Source of the DNA: Pomphorhynchus laevis
Lineage: Eukaryota; Acanthocephala; Palaeacanthocephala; Echinorhynchida; Pomphorhynchidae
DNA: 64,000 bases
Direction of reading: 5' to 3'
Assembly: GCA_012934845.2 (NCBI GenBank)
Contig: WNNJ02000524.1
Coordinates: 1-64,000 of the forward strand
Position numbers and translations under genes: made by a program. Positions 22,195-34,140 of this stretch are shown piece by piece (position 1 is the first letter of the stretch; every line of letters begins with the position of its first letter). The notes beneath the pieces are model-generated. The model saw only the letters and a program-made list of their open reading frames with translations, ran no database searches and was not told where the DNA came from.

Positions 22195-23775
22195 TGGTGG
22201 TTTGCAGACGATGCGAACTTCCTCGGCCCCACATCGATGCTTGAGAAAGTACTTAATATCCTACAACAGCACGGACCTGATTATGGCTATCATGTTAAAC
22301 CAGCCAAATCTGCTCTTCTTCTGCACGACACGATGACAGTAGATCAATCAAAGTTTGCAGGTGTTGACATAAGGCACGATGGTGTTAAGATTCTCGGCTC
22401 ATTCATTGGATCAAGTGCTTTCATGAAAGAATCGACCAGAGAGCGAATTGAAGATGACGTTTATCTGACAGACCGGCTCACAGAGATATGCTCTGTGGAC
22501 CCCCATATTTCTTACATCGGATTGACCAAGTCATTGCAATGGAAGTGGACACACTTTTTACGCACAGCGAGTTGCTCCGATGACGACCTTGCACCTTTGC
22601 GGGATGCAATTACCGGGAGATTCTTAAAGGAAATGACAAAGCAGGACCTTTCAGAAGATTGGGTTAAGGTACTCACCAGTCCCATACGAGAAGGAGGCCT
22701 CGGGATCATTGACCCTCTGTTCGTGAAGGACCTGGAATTCAGCTCTTCTGAGAGAATGTGCTCGTCATTCACGTCAGATTGCCAAGGTGTCGTTTTCAGA
22801 ACCGAACAGCAAAAGATCGGCGAGCGGATTACTGCTGAAAGAAAGACAGCCGCAATTGGCCGCTTTAATTACGCGAAGTCGAACTTAAATGAAATCTCAC
22901 AGGAAGCCCTTGCATACGCGTCCGTTTATGGTGCATCGTCATGGCTTTCCATAGTGCCCCCGGTTCGTGAAAACTTCCATATTCTTCCACGTGAATTCAG
23001 AGATAGTATGGCTATGCGGTATGCTTGGGAACCGACTGACATGCCCACGAGATGCATATGCAATACTCCTGCATGCTTGAAGCATCTCCTTTCATGTCGG
23101 CGTGGAGGGTTGCAGATTTTTCGTCACAATATCGTTCGTGATATCCTTGCCCGAAATCTAACGACTGTTTGTCATGGTGTAGGGATCGAACCTGTACTCG
23201 CTAGTCCCAGCGTGGATCACGTCTTCACCAATAGTGCAACGACAAGAGATCTTGACGCATGAGTGGATATCGTCTGTACTGGACTGTTTCCCGGTAGATT
23301 CGAGCGGACGTATATAGACGTCAGCATTTTCAACAACCTTGCCGAATCTTACCGTACAAGCACGTCCAGTGCGTTCAACTTCCACGAAGCAAGAAAGAAG
23401 TCTAAATATGAGGAACGGTTTCAACAGATTGTAAGAGGCACATTTGTACCCTTCATCGCTTCGACAAACGCCGGATTGAGTGAAAGCTATCGTGCTGTGT
23501 TGCGCCGAATCGCCTTTCTGCAGGCGCAGAGGTCTGACCAAACGACATACGCACAGTGCTTGACTCGCATTACACGTGAAATCGGTGTTGCCCTATGCCG
23601 CGCGGCGTCGATATGCATCCGGGGTTACCGTTTTTCAAGTGTAAAGGCCGTCCGCCTCGAGCAACAGGAGCCTTAGCTAAAGCACACGCCCCGTAACATG
23701 AAATTCAAACATAATGATATTTGGGTTAAATTCCCTTTGTAAACTTTGTGAATAAAGCTTTTCTTCTTTAAAAAA
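22195..23775 (+). mobile_element. 5'-truncated LINE-like element, RT palm to restriction-type nuclease
   Basis: Begins inside the RT catalytic motif ('WWFADDANFLG', the YADD equivalent), continues through the thumb ('GPDYGYHVKPAKSALL', 'GGLGIIDPLF'), a knuckle 'CICNTPACLKHLLSC' (C-x-C-x6-H-x4-C) and 'RHNIVRDILARN', then the nuclease: 'TYIDVSIFNN' with the acidic D, and 'FHEARKKSKYEERF' with the Lys pair. One in-frame TGA (23260-23262) replaces the Arg of the A-R-S-D-I motif, a likely CGA to TGA change. Otherwise the frame is open from 22237 to 23676. The 3' UTR has AATAAA at 23751 and an A-rich end. It converges tail to tail with the next element. Confidence 0.82.
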
Positions 23776-23914
23776 ATAAAATAATTTTTTTTAAAGGTAA
23801 AAATTATTATTAATAATATCGTAAGTTCTACAACATATACAATTAAGGTTCCCGCTAATGGACCTTTCGATTCAAAATTTAAAATTTAAAATTTTTAATA
23901 ACGGTCAATCGAAA

Positions 23915-26900
23915 TCATTGCAAAACAATCCTTTCTGGATTGTTTCCGGTGCGATTTTCTGTCATTTGATATTGTGTTCCCATTCTTGTGGATCTCACGC
24001 ACATCGATACACATTTTGCTAGTGTAAGTGATATATGTGTTCGCAAGGCTCTTATGCAATCACTGTAAGGCAGTGTTCTTCGCTCAGCAACTTTTGTGGA
24101 CATCCAGCGCATTACCTTATCAGCTTCTGGTGCCATTACACCGGTAGCGGAGAAGACCATAGGAAAGAAAGCGGATCGTTCGATTTCGTTAATTCGTTCA
24201 GCGTACTTTGCAATTTTCCGTTGTTCGTGGTAGACATTGCATTCTCGGGGTGTTCTGTTGGAATATGAAGGTGCAAGTGGGTTGTATATACAAATGTCCA
24301 AAAAGGACCGCACCATTTTCCCGCCTAATAAACCCCGGCAAACAATATCTGATCTTGCCTGGATGTCAGTACATGTCGTTGATCTCTCAAATACGTGGTT
24401 GCGGGGTACAGGTTGTAAAATCGGTTCTGTAGAAACATCACAACACACTTTAGCAAGTTCGTTAGCTAAAATATCACGAACAATGTTATGCCTGATAATT
24501 ATGACACCTCCGTTTCGACATGACATAGCATGATTAACTGTGGATGGTGATCCGCATGCACATCTTTGTGTTGCATTTCTTAGTGGAAGATTATATCTAG
24601 CACACATGGCATCTTGAAATTCTTGGGTGGTCAGTTGTGTATGTTTGTCGTGTGTCGGTTGATTGTTACACCAAGATAACGTCCCACGTTGTGAAGCATA
24701 TATCACGACTTGCTTCTTCTCGGTGTCCAAACTTGTCAATATCCTCTCATATTTTAGGCGAGATGCTAAATTTCTTTCATGTTTTATCTCGGCAACCGCA
24801 CATTTCTGAGCATTGCCTAAACATGTTCCCGACATTCCCATAATTAGGGGCGTACATATCCGTATCGAATGCTGATATTCCATCTCGGCTTCTTCTATGG
24901 GATTTGATATACCTATTCCTCCATGTTTTGTGGGCAGCATACATATCTCCATGATTTCTTTTTCAATGTTGTTTTGTCCAAGTAAATTAGGAAGAATAAT
25001 TTTTGTAATTGATTTCTCAAGAGGTGTGAACCATGATACCTCTGTAGGGCATGTGCGCATTAAGTACCTCCATTTATGTTAAAGCGCGTGAACACAAACG
25101 TAATAGGCTATTTGAGCATCAACTTCTGCGAGTTCGCTTATGTTTTCCACCATCCTAACCCAAAGTTTGATCCTTGATTTCGCAAAATTCTCAATGTATT
25201 CGGCTGTTCCACAAGGAGACCCAAGAACGACAATTCCTTCTGGCGTGATGTTCAAGCCCGTTTCCCTGAATAATTGTTTGGCCTCGTCCAGGTTATTTGA
25301 ATGTATTAATAAATTGCATTTCGGGACGTTTATATGAAATCCATATTTCGGACCAATCGTCAATAACCTCTTCCATACAAGCGATATATCCTCAAGTGAA
25401 CCGATACACGAAGCGTCATCCGCGTACCAACGATGTGTCACATTGCTGGCACATCGCTGTAGATCCTGTATCAAGGGAATTGACGCTGCGGCAAAAGCGG
25501 CCATCGCAAGGGGATCTCCCTGAGTAAAGCCTTCCTTCGATATAACGAATTCGTCTTCAACACATAAAATGGGTGGTCGCTAATAATAATTATCCAGAGC
25601 GTTATGCATGGACGGACATATGAATTCAATGTTGGTTAAAGATAACTGCTTATTGATCGCGTTGAAAGCATTTCTCGCATCTATTTGTAGAACACAATTT
25701 AGCGAGTTCGTCGAGAATGTTTGTCTAATTGAGTGTACCACCGTTTCTGCGCCACACCTTTGTCCAGCACAAAGCTGTTTGTTCCCTGCGACATTCTGAA
25801 GATCGTCAGACACCGTGAGCAATATCGCTTTCGATATTATTCTTCTACTCACTTCCCCTATCCCAATTGGCCGAACCCCTGGATTCTTATTTAAGGGAAT
25901 TAGTCTGCTTGCAGATAATACCTGCATATTTATCTCACTGACGTGGTCAGTTGCAATACGTATCGCAATATCGGCCAAAGCATTAGAAAGACGGAGAGAT
26001 TCGTGGTTATAATTATGCAACACGTCGCACCAATCAACCGCATTCATACCGGAAGGCCCACAGCTACCACGTGTTCTTTTTGCGGCACTCCGAATGACAT
26101 CTTTGTCTATTGAAAAGAAGATAGTGTGATGATGATCTTTACAATCGGGTAATTTTGATTTGAGAATACATTCCGCTTCTACAGCCTCTGCATCCGGATG
26201 TAGGTGTTGGAGTACTTGCCTTACGCTGTCATCCGCAATCATATCGCATAATCTATGTAAACCCGATTGATTAGTACCCGTTTCTAGTAATTTCATCGCC
26301 CGTCTTATTTTTCCATTTCGAATCAATCTCACAAACTCTCTATGCCATTTATTCTCTGATATATTCTCTCGAGTGTCGGGTATGCGATTTTTCATACGCT
26401 CTTGTAGTATTTTACTCTCCTCAAACAAACTCGAAATGTTATTGTTTCTACATAGGTTCAGTCTGCGTTCCAGCACTTTCCGAATGACACTCACTTTCTT
26501 GCATTCAACTTTTTGTCTCATTAGCTGACAAAATATTGTCGCCATTCTCAATGATTGGTTCTCACGATCTGCGGAACAAGCAGCGTCTTCGTACAGATCC
26601 GCTAGAATCCCAACAAACTGAACACTGGCTGTGCATCGAGGAAGCCGAAAAAGGTTCGGACGCCATTTAATGCATTCCTCAAATATCGTGCCATAATACG
26701 ATATATGATCTACATGACTGGTGGTTTCCATGCTTGCGACTATTTGAACTGATATATCTGATTCGATGATCGAATTTGTAACACGTTGTTGTTCAATTTG
26801 TTGACAGTCTTGCTCCCGTTGAGGGTCTGCTTTATTTGTACACTCAGGTGCAGTACAATTAGTACATCTGCGATTTTCTTTCGCACATCGGCAGCCTTTG

Positions 26901-26977
26901 CATTTTGCTGCTTGTCCATTGTACGTACAGCATTTCCTCATATTTGAAGGTTTTCCCTTTGGCATTAAGGAAGTCAA
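23915..26977 (-). pseudogene. RT plus PD-(D/E)XK-like nuclease polyprotein of LINE-like element
   Basis: One frame of 1021 codons, broken by only two nonsense codons (TAG at 25580-25582, TAA at 25079-25081). Domains in order: Cys-rich N-terminus ('CCTYNGQAAKCKGCRC', 'RRCTNCTAPECTN', residues 16-48); a helical spacer; RT fingers ('GSCGPSGMNAVDW', 'RLIPLNKNPGVRPIGIGE'); RT motif A ('VLQIDARNAFNAINK'); 'KEGFTQGDPLAMAAFA'; YADD ('HRWYADDASCIG'); thumb ('KHGGIGISNP'); knuckle 'CACGSPSTVNHAMSC'; 'RHNIVRDILANEL'; then a nuclease with 'ARSDIV', 'RSFLDICIYN' and 'YHEQRKIAKY'. This D ... D ... K-x-x-K-Y layout is like the restriction-like nuclease of R2-type LINEs. The protein would reverse transcribe at a nicked target. 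Clade placement is inference. Confidence 0.8.
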
Positions 26978-27084
26978 TCGTTGTACGTAGTTTGTAATTT
27001 TAAGTATTTAACAATCAGGACAATTGTACGTAGTTTGTAATTGTAAGTAGTTAATTTTTGTAATTAGTGTAATTCACTAATGGT

Positions 27085-27175
27085 TAAGCGGTTTTCGACA
27101 GATAGTTAGGTTGTCGACAGATCGCTGGGTGTTCGACAGATCGTTCGGTAGTCGACTGCTCGTTCGGTTGTCGTT
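27085..27175 (-). repeat. Short tandem repeats in the 5' leader
   Basis: Four imperfect units of about 19-22 bp with the core TCGACAGATCG or TCGACTGCTCG, upstream of the ORF start at 26977. They may be part of an internal promoter, which is inference. Confidence 0.5.
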
Positions 27176-27290
27176 TGAATGTTCGGAGAAGTTTTTTGTA
27201 TTTACTTTTGAAATTCCCGCTGTGTTTAAGCAATGTCTGTGTAGGAATATTGTAAATAGCATTGTTCCACTATATTTGTATTCAAATTAG

Positions 27291-28254
27291 CACGAAAGGA
27301 AGTTAGTATTCCTACTGTATCGTTTCCCGGTGTAGAATTTCTGTTTATCTGTATGTTATTTTATTGTATGTTATTTTATTGTATGTTATTTTATCTCAAA
27401 CTTTTTTTTAAAGTTTAAACAAATTAAAAATAATAATAATAATTCGTTAATAATAATTTTTATAATTTATTTCATATAATATTTTATTAATAATATTATT
27501 ATTTCGGTTATAAATTCTTTTAGGTGAATGTTTCCTATTAAAATTATTATAAGAATTTTGAGTTTTCAAAATATACAATTGAAAAGGACTGCTAAGTACA
27601 GTCTGAATATCACAATAACAAATTCAGTCTCTTATATTCTTGAGGAGGGTTCGCAGTTAATGAATCCACATATCAACTAACAATCGGAGTTTTCGATTTA
27701 TTAAGATTAGAGAATCTAAATGTGAATGTTAAGATCATAACAATATAATTCATTATTAGAATTCATCAGAATTCTGAATTTAGCTTGAATATCGTCGAAT
27801 AAATTCACAATCAGAGTAAAATTATATTTCTCTGTAATGATCGCGATTTTAATGACGATAAGTGCCTTGATTTTTTAAATAGGCATTTTAATTATAAAAT
27901 CTCATAGAATTATTGATTTTAATATCTAAATGAAACATATTCTTGCCAAATTGTCGAGAATGTTTTGAGAAATATTTTATATTTCTCAAAAAATATAAAT
28001 ATACCTGCCTAAATATAGATATACCTGACGGGATACAGACATCAATGTAATAGCGATTTCTTTACAGACTATTTGTAAAGGGTTAAAAACTCCAAATGAA
28101 ACAGGATCTTTACTCTCAGCTGAGATTTTATTTGGGACTTGGAAATTAATTTAATTTTTTTTAATTTTATTTTTTATTTTTTATCATATATATTCCGAAT
28201 GTTTACCTTAGATTGATTTAAGCTTTCGCTGGTTCGAATGTAATAGCGAAATTC
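27291..28254. other. Intergenic, no gene seen
   Basis: AT-rich with no recognised feature apart from a triple ATGTTATTTTATTGT run at 27350-27390. Confidence 0.45.
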
Positions 28255-28622
28255 GATATTACTAATTCGATATTACGTGATTTGATATTACGGGGTGTCT
28301 TAGATTTTTTGCAATAAATTATCAAATATTTAGTATAATTATAAATCAAATCAGTTAAGTGAGTTACATATTTAATGTAGTTATAAAATTATAAAAATAA
28401 AATAATAACGCTAAATTAAAATTTAATAATAAATAATTTTTATATTAGATTTTATATAATTTAAATCAAGTTCAAATAAAAAATTAAAATTTAAAATAAA
28501 AGTCAATTTTTATGAATTGACAAATAAATAGCAGACGATATACCAGAATAAGGATTAGAGGTCATCAGAATAAACTACTACGTTGTCAAGTTACTGTAAT
28601 ATAATATAAATATAAAATATAT
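28255..28622 (+). repeat. Inverted repeat pair 1, left copy
   Basis: About 370 bp, almost identical by eye to the reverse complement of 39663-40034. It includes the Naiad-tail-like 'AATAAGGATTAGAGGTCATC' block and the 'AAATCAGTTAAGTGAG' block. It has no ORF, so it looks like a recently copied non-autonomous tail repeat. Confidence 0.75.
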
Positions 28623-28656
28623 ATAAGATTTATACTTAAATCAAGTTGAAATAAAA

Positions 28657-29572
28657 AATTAAAATTTGAAATAAAAGTTAATTTTTGTGAATTGACTAAT
28701 TAATAAGAGACGTTGTATCAGAATTAGGATTTGAGGTCATAAAATCAATTCTTTTTGGTTATAAATGTTTTGTCTTGTGGTCAACAGATTGACCACCAGA
28801 TATTTTTTTAACAATATTTAAAAAAATATTATAAAATTTTTTTTACAAATATATTTTTATTCTCGTAGAAAATGCTAAGATTAAATTTACTCCGAAACTA
28901 AAATCCTACGCGATATCAGTTAACTGAAATTTTTGTTTGATTAAATATGAGTATTAATATAATATCATAGTAAACGAATAGGACAATTTATAAATTGACT
29001 CATAAATAGTAAATTAATACAATGTATTCAGTTATGGAATAGAAGTCATCAGGAGGAAGCACTAATGAAATCACTTTTAGGTTAAAAGTGCTTTTAACTT
29101 AAAACGTGATACGAAATTTACTAAAATGAAGAAAAATAATTCATTTGTCAAATATAAATTATTAGATACATAACACACTTCACAAATAAATAAAATTTAT
29201 AACATATAATACAAATATTTATATTATTTATATTATTTTATGATATGTTATAATATGTTAATTCGGCTCTTATTCAACATATAATTGAACAATGAATCGA
29301 CGCTGCATATTTTCTTTGGTCTCAATTAATTTGGGAACTATGTGCTCTGGTTTAATTTAAACTCGTTCAGACTTTTCATTTGAATTGAGATTATATATAA
29401 AACCATCTTTCCGCAGACAGGTTAGCAAAATGTGGTACAACGAATGGACCCACAGCAGTTCTATCCGTCTGTTTCCAAATATTGCCTTTTTAAATACATT
29501 TTATAAATTTTATTTTTGCAAGATTCAATGACCATGCGGGAACAAGAGATTGTTTCCGCAATTGGGGATTCA
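28657..29572 (+). repeat. Inverted repeat pair 2, left copy
   Basis: About 916 bp, almost identical by eye to the reverse complement of 62797-63713, 33 kb away. It contains the Naiad-tail-like 'GTCATCAGGAGGAAGCAC' block and a small hairpin (CACTTTT ... AAAAGTG) at 29069-29087. No coding capacity. Confidence 0.8.
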
Positions 29573-29875
29573 ATCCCTAATTGTCAGATATATATAATAC
29601 CAACTACTAAAAATCCACAAACCACATAAAGCACAAAAATGATTGTCTTTTTACACAGAGAGAGGAATAAGGAAAGCAGGATGTATGATTGCCGTATTAA
29701 CTTAAAATCCTGCATTCTTTGACCTATGCGACAATATAGAAAAGACTTTACTGGCTTTAAAATCAAAAGTCCTGCTTAATCCGATATAGACTTGAGTTCG
29801 ATTCAGAAATAATAAATTTATTATAAAAAATATGCTCCAATATGCCTCAAAAATTGCCTACTAAATTTAGTATTT

Positions 29876-29922
29876 TGCCTACTCCAATATGCCTCAAAAA
29901 TTGAGGCATATTGGAGTAGGCA
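29876..29922. repeat. Perfect 22-bp palindrome
   Basis: Arms 29876-29897 and 29901-29922 are exact complements (core CTACTCCAATATGCCTC) with a 3-nt spacer. A further partial direct copy of the arm lies at 29834-29850. Confidence 0.8.
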
Positions 29923-30949
29923 CACTTTGTTGGACAAGATGATTAACACGAAATATCATCAATTTATGTTGCTTTAGGCGTCTAAAGAATGTTCTTCTAA
30001 AGAACACTAAAAAGGTTTGGAACTCACACAGGAGTACTCAATAGTAAAACTAAATACTTGTTTTTCACATGACAAGCTTGTCTGATAATATATAAACAAA
30101 TTAATTCGATGATTATAAAAATTTACAAAATTCTTCCGTAGTCTAGAAGGAAATAAAATTATTTTAATTGAAAGGAACAGCATATTAGAGTATTACCCAA
30201 ATAGCAAACACTCGAGCAATCGGAAGTTTGATCCTATGCTCGTAAAGGATGCACCACATTGCAAATTGTAGGATTTAATGGCTAACGCCAACATCATTTC
30301 AGAATGCCTCTAAAGCGATTGAAACGGCGCGTGGAAGTTCATCTTACCGGCTGCCTGTTTTCACATACAGTCTAGGAGTGACAAATTTATATTTTCTAAG
30401 TTATAAATTAATAAAATATAAATTATATTATATATTTATATATATTCTTTTGTCTGCAAACTTTCATTTGCAAATCGAAGAATAATTTGCTATACGAACC
30501 GGCATTGACAAGCAGATGATCAAACTTTCAAAGGCTTAACTGTTTGCGTAGTAATCTAATATTCGATTTTTTTTTAATTTATTGACTTTTAGAATATTAT
30601 AGACTTCGGAAGAATCTTGTAAATTTTTATAATTATCGAATTATCTTGTTTACGTAAACGATATATAAGCCAACAGCAGTACGTTACATTGGCATAACAC
30701 AAGAGACACTGTTCTTAATCATTGTATAACGCAACATGATGAGATTCAAAATGATTGCTTTAAATACTTTGCTTAGTTGACAATTCAAATGACTCGAGAA
30801 CACGAAAAGAATTGAAACAAACTTGGATTGGACAGTTGATGTTAGATAAAAAAATTCTTGGACAGTTGATGTTAGATAAATAATCCGGAATAATTGTAGA
30901 TCATATGTATCATTGCCGCATCGAGTGATGGCTCGTTAGAGTTTTTTTT
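29923..30949. other. Intergenic, no gene seen
   Basis: No coding signal. 30200-30370 is less AT-rich and may be a decayed repeat. A 21-bp direct repeat (TTCTTGGACAGTTGATGTTAG) lies at 30820-30880. Confidence 0.4.
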
Positions 30950-31535
30950 TCTATTTTTATCACTTCCGATAATTTTAGTATTGCCTTAGTATCGTATTGT
31001 TTTATCGATCCTTAATATTAAGCGTTAGTATCAAGCCTTAGTATCGAGTTTTAATATCAAGCTTTTGTGTCGAGTTTAAACATCGAGTCTCTTTATCGAG
31101 CCTTATTATCGAGCTTTAGTATCGAGCCTTATTATCGAGCCTTATTATCGAGCATTAGTATCCAACCTTAATATCGATCTTTAGGATCGAGTTATAGTAA
31201 CAAACTTTAGTATCGAGCATTATAATCGATCCTCAGTATCGAGCCTTAGTATCCCACCTTAGTATCGATCTTTAGGATCGAGTTATAGTAACACACTTTA
31301 GTATCGAGCATTATAATCGATCCTCAGTATCGAGTCTTTGTGTCCAACCTTAGTATCGCGTACATAGTATCGACTCTTGGTATCTAGCATTAATATCGAG
31401 CTTTGATATGGAGCCTTGGTATCGAGCTTTAGTATCGAGCCATATTATGGATTATTAGTATCGCTTCTAGTATCAATATTTAGTATCGACCCTTAGTATC
31501 GAGCTTTAGTTCGATCCATAGTATTGTAGCCTTTA
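30950..31535 (+). repeat. 12-bp minisatellite TTAGTATCGAGC
   Basis: About 45 imperfect units of TTAGTATCGAGC/CTTAGTATCGAG over nearly 0.6 kb. A higher-order duplication with a period near 91 bp is visible (TTTAGGATCGAG at 31180 and 31271 with matching flanks). No ORF covers it. It lies about 0.35 kb upstream of the claudin-like gene. Confidence 0.85.
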
Positions 31536-31887
31536 AATTTTCAATGAATTTTATTCTGCACGTTGCCCTCATCCTATATTTTTTAGCCAGAATCAGTAGT
31601 CTAATTTTCACTTGGCCACATCAGCTACTGATCCAATACCCATATACATAATCTTTCTTTATATGTTTAATAAACAATAAAAAAATCACGGGTAACCATT
31701 TTTAATCACGGGTTACACATTGGTCAGTTGTTAGTAATTTGGCAGCATACTTTGTTATCGCTATATTAATTTTATAAATTTAGATATATTTTCACGTTAA
31801 CAAAATCTAATAAATTAATATTTTTATATTTAATTATTGAAACATGTTTATCATTTTAGAGATTGTATTAGTTATTAGTGATTATAT

Positions 31888-32550
31888 ATGAGTAATACAA
31901 CGGACAGTAACCTAGACTTGCAATATAGCAGGTTTCCGGGCATTCGAGAAAAAGAACGATACAGAACTATATATCCCTTCCTATTGCTATTGATCAGCAG
32001 TATTTTAATTTGGTACCAAGCAGCTGTCACAAGTCTTGCAGAAAAGGATGAAACTTACTTTGATCAGGTCATAAGCTACACCAGATATGGCCTTCTAAAG
32101 CATTGTGAATCGTTTTATTTGAAAGAACAGTTTATCAGGGATATATGTGAATATTATCAAAATGTACCCCAAATATTTATCATTATATTATTTACGCTGT
32201 GGTGTGTATTCAATAACCTTTCTATCGGGGTTGCCATTACATTATTTGATGGGGCTCGTCGCATTCAGTTTCCAGTCAGTAGATATATTAAATTAAAATT
32301 TGACAGTAAATGGAAATTCTACTTCGTACTTTCTATTTTGTCACTAGCCGCTACGTTCAGTATTCTAACATTGTTTGCCTTGGTAACTATTACTACTTCG
32401 AATCGTGCTACTTTTTCTGGTGAAGCAATATCTATAATTATAGGCACAGTTCTACTGCTTATATCTTATAAATGGATATTTGAGATAGCAAAATATAAAG
32501 GAGAAATTGAAGCAAACGATCAAATACAGATGGTCCATCCTGAAAATTGA
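31888..32550 (+). CDS. Four-transmembrane claudin/PMP22-like protein
   Basis: A 220-residue single-exon ORF, less AT-rich than its surroundings. Four hydrophobic segments (about residues 28-48, 94-119, 143-169, 179-200) place both ends in the cytoplasm. The first extracellular loop (50-93) holds 'YGLLKHC' (Cys73) and a second Cys at 87. This resembles the G-L-W-x2-C-x(8-10)-C signature of claudin/PMP22/EMP proteins, with L for W and a wider Cys spacing. The charged C-terminus 'EIEANDQIQMVHPEN' has no PDZ-ligand signature. The start is the first ATG; a TTTTAG acceptor-like site 31 nt upstream suggests a 5' UTR exon. Its likely role is at cell junctions or in membrane organisation, inferred from topology only. 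It could be another tetraspan family. Confidence 0.6.
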   Translation: MSNTTDSNLDLQYSRFPGIREKERYRTIYPFLLLLISSILIWYQAAVTSLAEKDETYFDQVISYTRYGLLKHCESFYLKEQFIRDICEYYQNVPQIFIIILFTLWCVFNNLSIGVAITLFDGARRIQFPVSRYIKLKFDSKWKFYFVLSILSLAATFSILTLFALVTITTSNRATFSGEAISIIIGTVLLLISYKWIFEIAKYKGEIEANDQIQMVHPEN

Positions 32551-32954
32551 AGATTACTTTTAAAATAAGCAGCATCATAGGTTATTTTCCTTTCTAAACG
32601 CTTTTTGTTCTTATTTATGACGCCTTTTTTCTGCAAATCTTAACTTTATAAATGCTAAAATTTATTCATCCCATAGTTATCCCAGACTCTCTCTGTTATA
32701 ACCACTCACTCTATATAGACTATTTAATTCATTCTATATTTTAAGTGAGTAAAGCGTTTTACATTTTTAGAAATTAACAACATCTATGATGGAGATGTGA
32801 TCATCACCATCATAACGGAAATTTAAAATTTTGATAAAAATTTAATCGCCATTGATTTATCTTCATATTTTAAAATCAAACCATTGAATAAATAAAACGG
32901 AGCATTTTGAAAAAATTTTGAAGTAAAACGGAGCATTATTATAAAGTATTAGAT
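32551..32954. other. 3' flank, no gene seen
   Basis: 3' UTR and intergenic sequence after the claudin-like gene. 'AATAAATAAAA' at 32886 could serve as a poly(A) signal. Nothing else is recognised. Confidence 0.4.
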
Positions 32955-33017
32955 AAAATCTTTATGGAACGAAGAATAGTATTTTTATTTAATACAACAA
33001 CACGTTAATGTCTGATA

Positions 33018-33046
33018 TTTCAATAGCTACTGCTATCATCGTCAGG
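33018..33046 (-). ncRNA. Hammerhead-like motif
   Basis: The minus strand reads CTGACGA-T-GATAGC-AGTA-GCTATT-GAAA then TATC. Box 1, a 5-6 bp helix II and GAAA are all present, with one extra U between box 1 and the helix. Confidence 0.5.
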
Positions 33047-34111
33047 AAACTACAAAAAATTACTAAAGTTGCCATTTATACAAATTACAATAAAACAGAA
33101 AGAAACTTCAAAGAAACATGTTATACAAACACACATTCACACACATTCTATACAAGGTTTTTTGTAAAACAAACTTCAAAGAAAATACATTTTACACACT
33201 CACACACATTATATACAAGGTTTTTTTAAAAAAACAAATTTCAAAGAACAAGAACCGCAACTCAAAATTAAAAGGAAAAAATATATTAAATTACTCGAAA
33301 AAAATTATCAAAAATTATAATAATGAAATAAAATAAATATTACGTAAAATTGATACCAAAAAACAAGCAAATCAAACAAATATAATTAACAAAGTTCAAT
33401 AAGGATTACAACTAATTAAAAACTAATAGGAAATTATCAAATTAAAATTAGATTTATTATTAGGTAAAATGTCATTCTTATTAACAAAATATGTCTCCTG
33501 TATTATACGAGAGAAAGATAATCACTTTCATATGATAAATTAAAGCGTCATCAAAGTTCATATTTTGACCTAAATTCAATACATGTTGTGATATAGCACC
33601 TACCATATTCTTATTGAATATATGTCTTAAATCTACGCTTAAATCTGGGCGATTTCAGTAAATCATTATTTTTTATGATAATTTTGTAAAAAAACCTTTA
33701 TTTTATTTATTACCAAATATTACAACCAAACACGTGAAAATTTAATTTTTTGTCGTTCTTAATAATTCTCAGGTTATTTTGGCTGACAGGGAAGTTATGA
33801 ATCGTTCAGTCCACTGATGTTTTCCATCATGATATACATTCCCTAAGCTCTTAGCCATTATATGGATGGTATTGTAACTGTTTTGTATGCGGACAATCTG
33901 ATGATAATATCAGATAGCATAAATATGGCTTACATTATTTAATGTTTCTATCCTCCTTTGACGGCTGAATTCATCTCAGAGTTAGCTTGTCATAGTGAGT
34001 TAATCAAAGGTTATAAGTATATAATTTATGTACTTATAATTTATTTACAATATAATTTATTTACTATAAATAATATAATCTATATAAATTTGAAAAGAAT
34101 GTTTTTAAATT

Positions 34112-34140
34112 CCTGACGATGATAGCAGTAGCTATCGAAA
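34112..34140 (+). ncRNA. Hammerhead-like motif
   Basis: CTGACGA-T-GATAGC-AGTA-GCTATC-GAAA, with a fully paired 6-bp helix II. It is the inverted partner of 33018-33046, which has GCTATT in the 3' arm. Confidence 0.5.

Larger units (their letters stand above)
23890..27290 (-). mobile_element. Near full-length LINE-like element with Cys-rich N-terminus, YADD RT and restriction-type nuclease
   Basis: Coding frame 26977 to 23915 (see the CDS entry) plus a 5' leader to about 27290, which contains short repeats of GTCGACAGATCG type. Five copies of the family are seen in this window (4921, 21895, 22195, 23890, 58331). The copy at 58331 shows a 20-bp target duplication and an A-rich 3' end, which indicates target-primed reverse transcription. 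Confidence 0.8.

Noticed and set aside
24035-26012. Several plus-strand ORFs of 60-100 codons
   Set aside because: They lie opposite the long minus-strand RT/nuclease frame and show no family signature.
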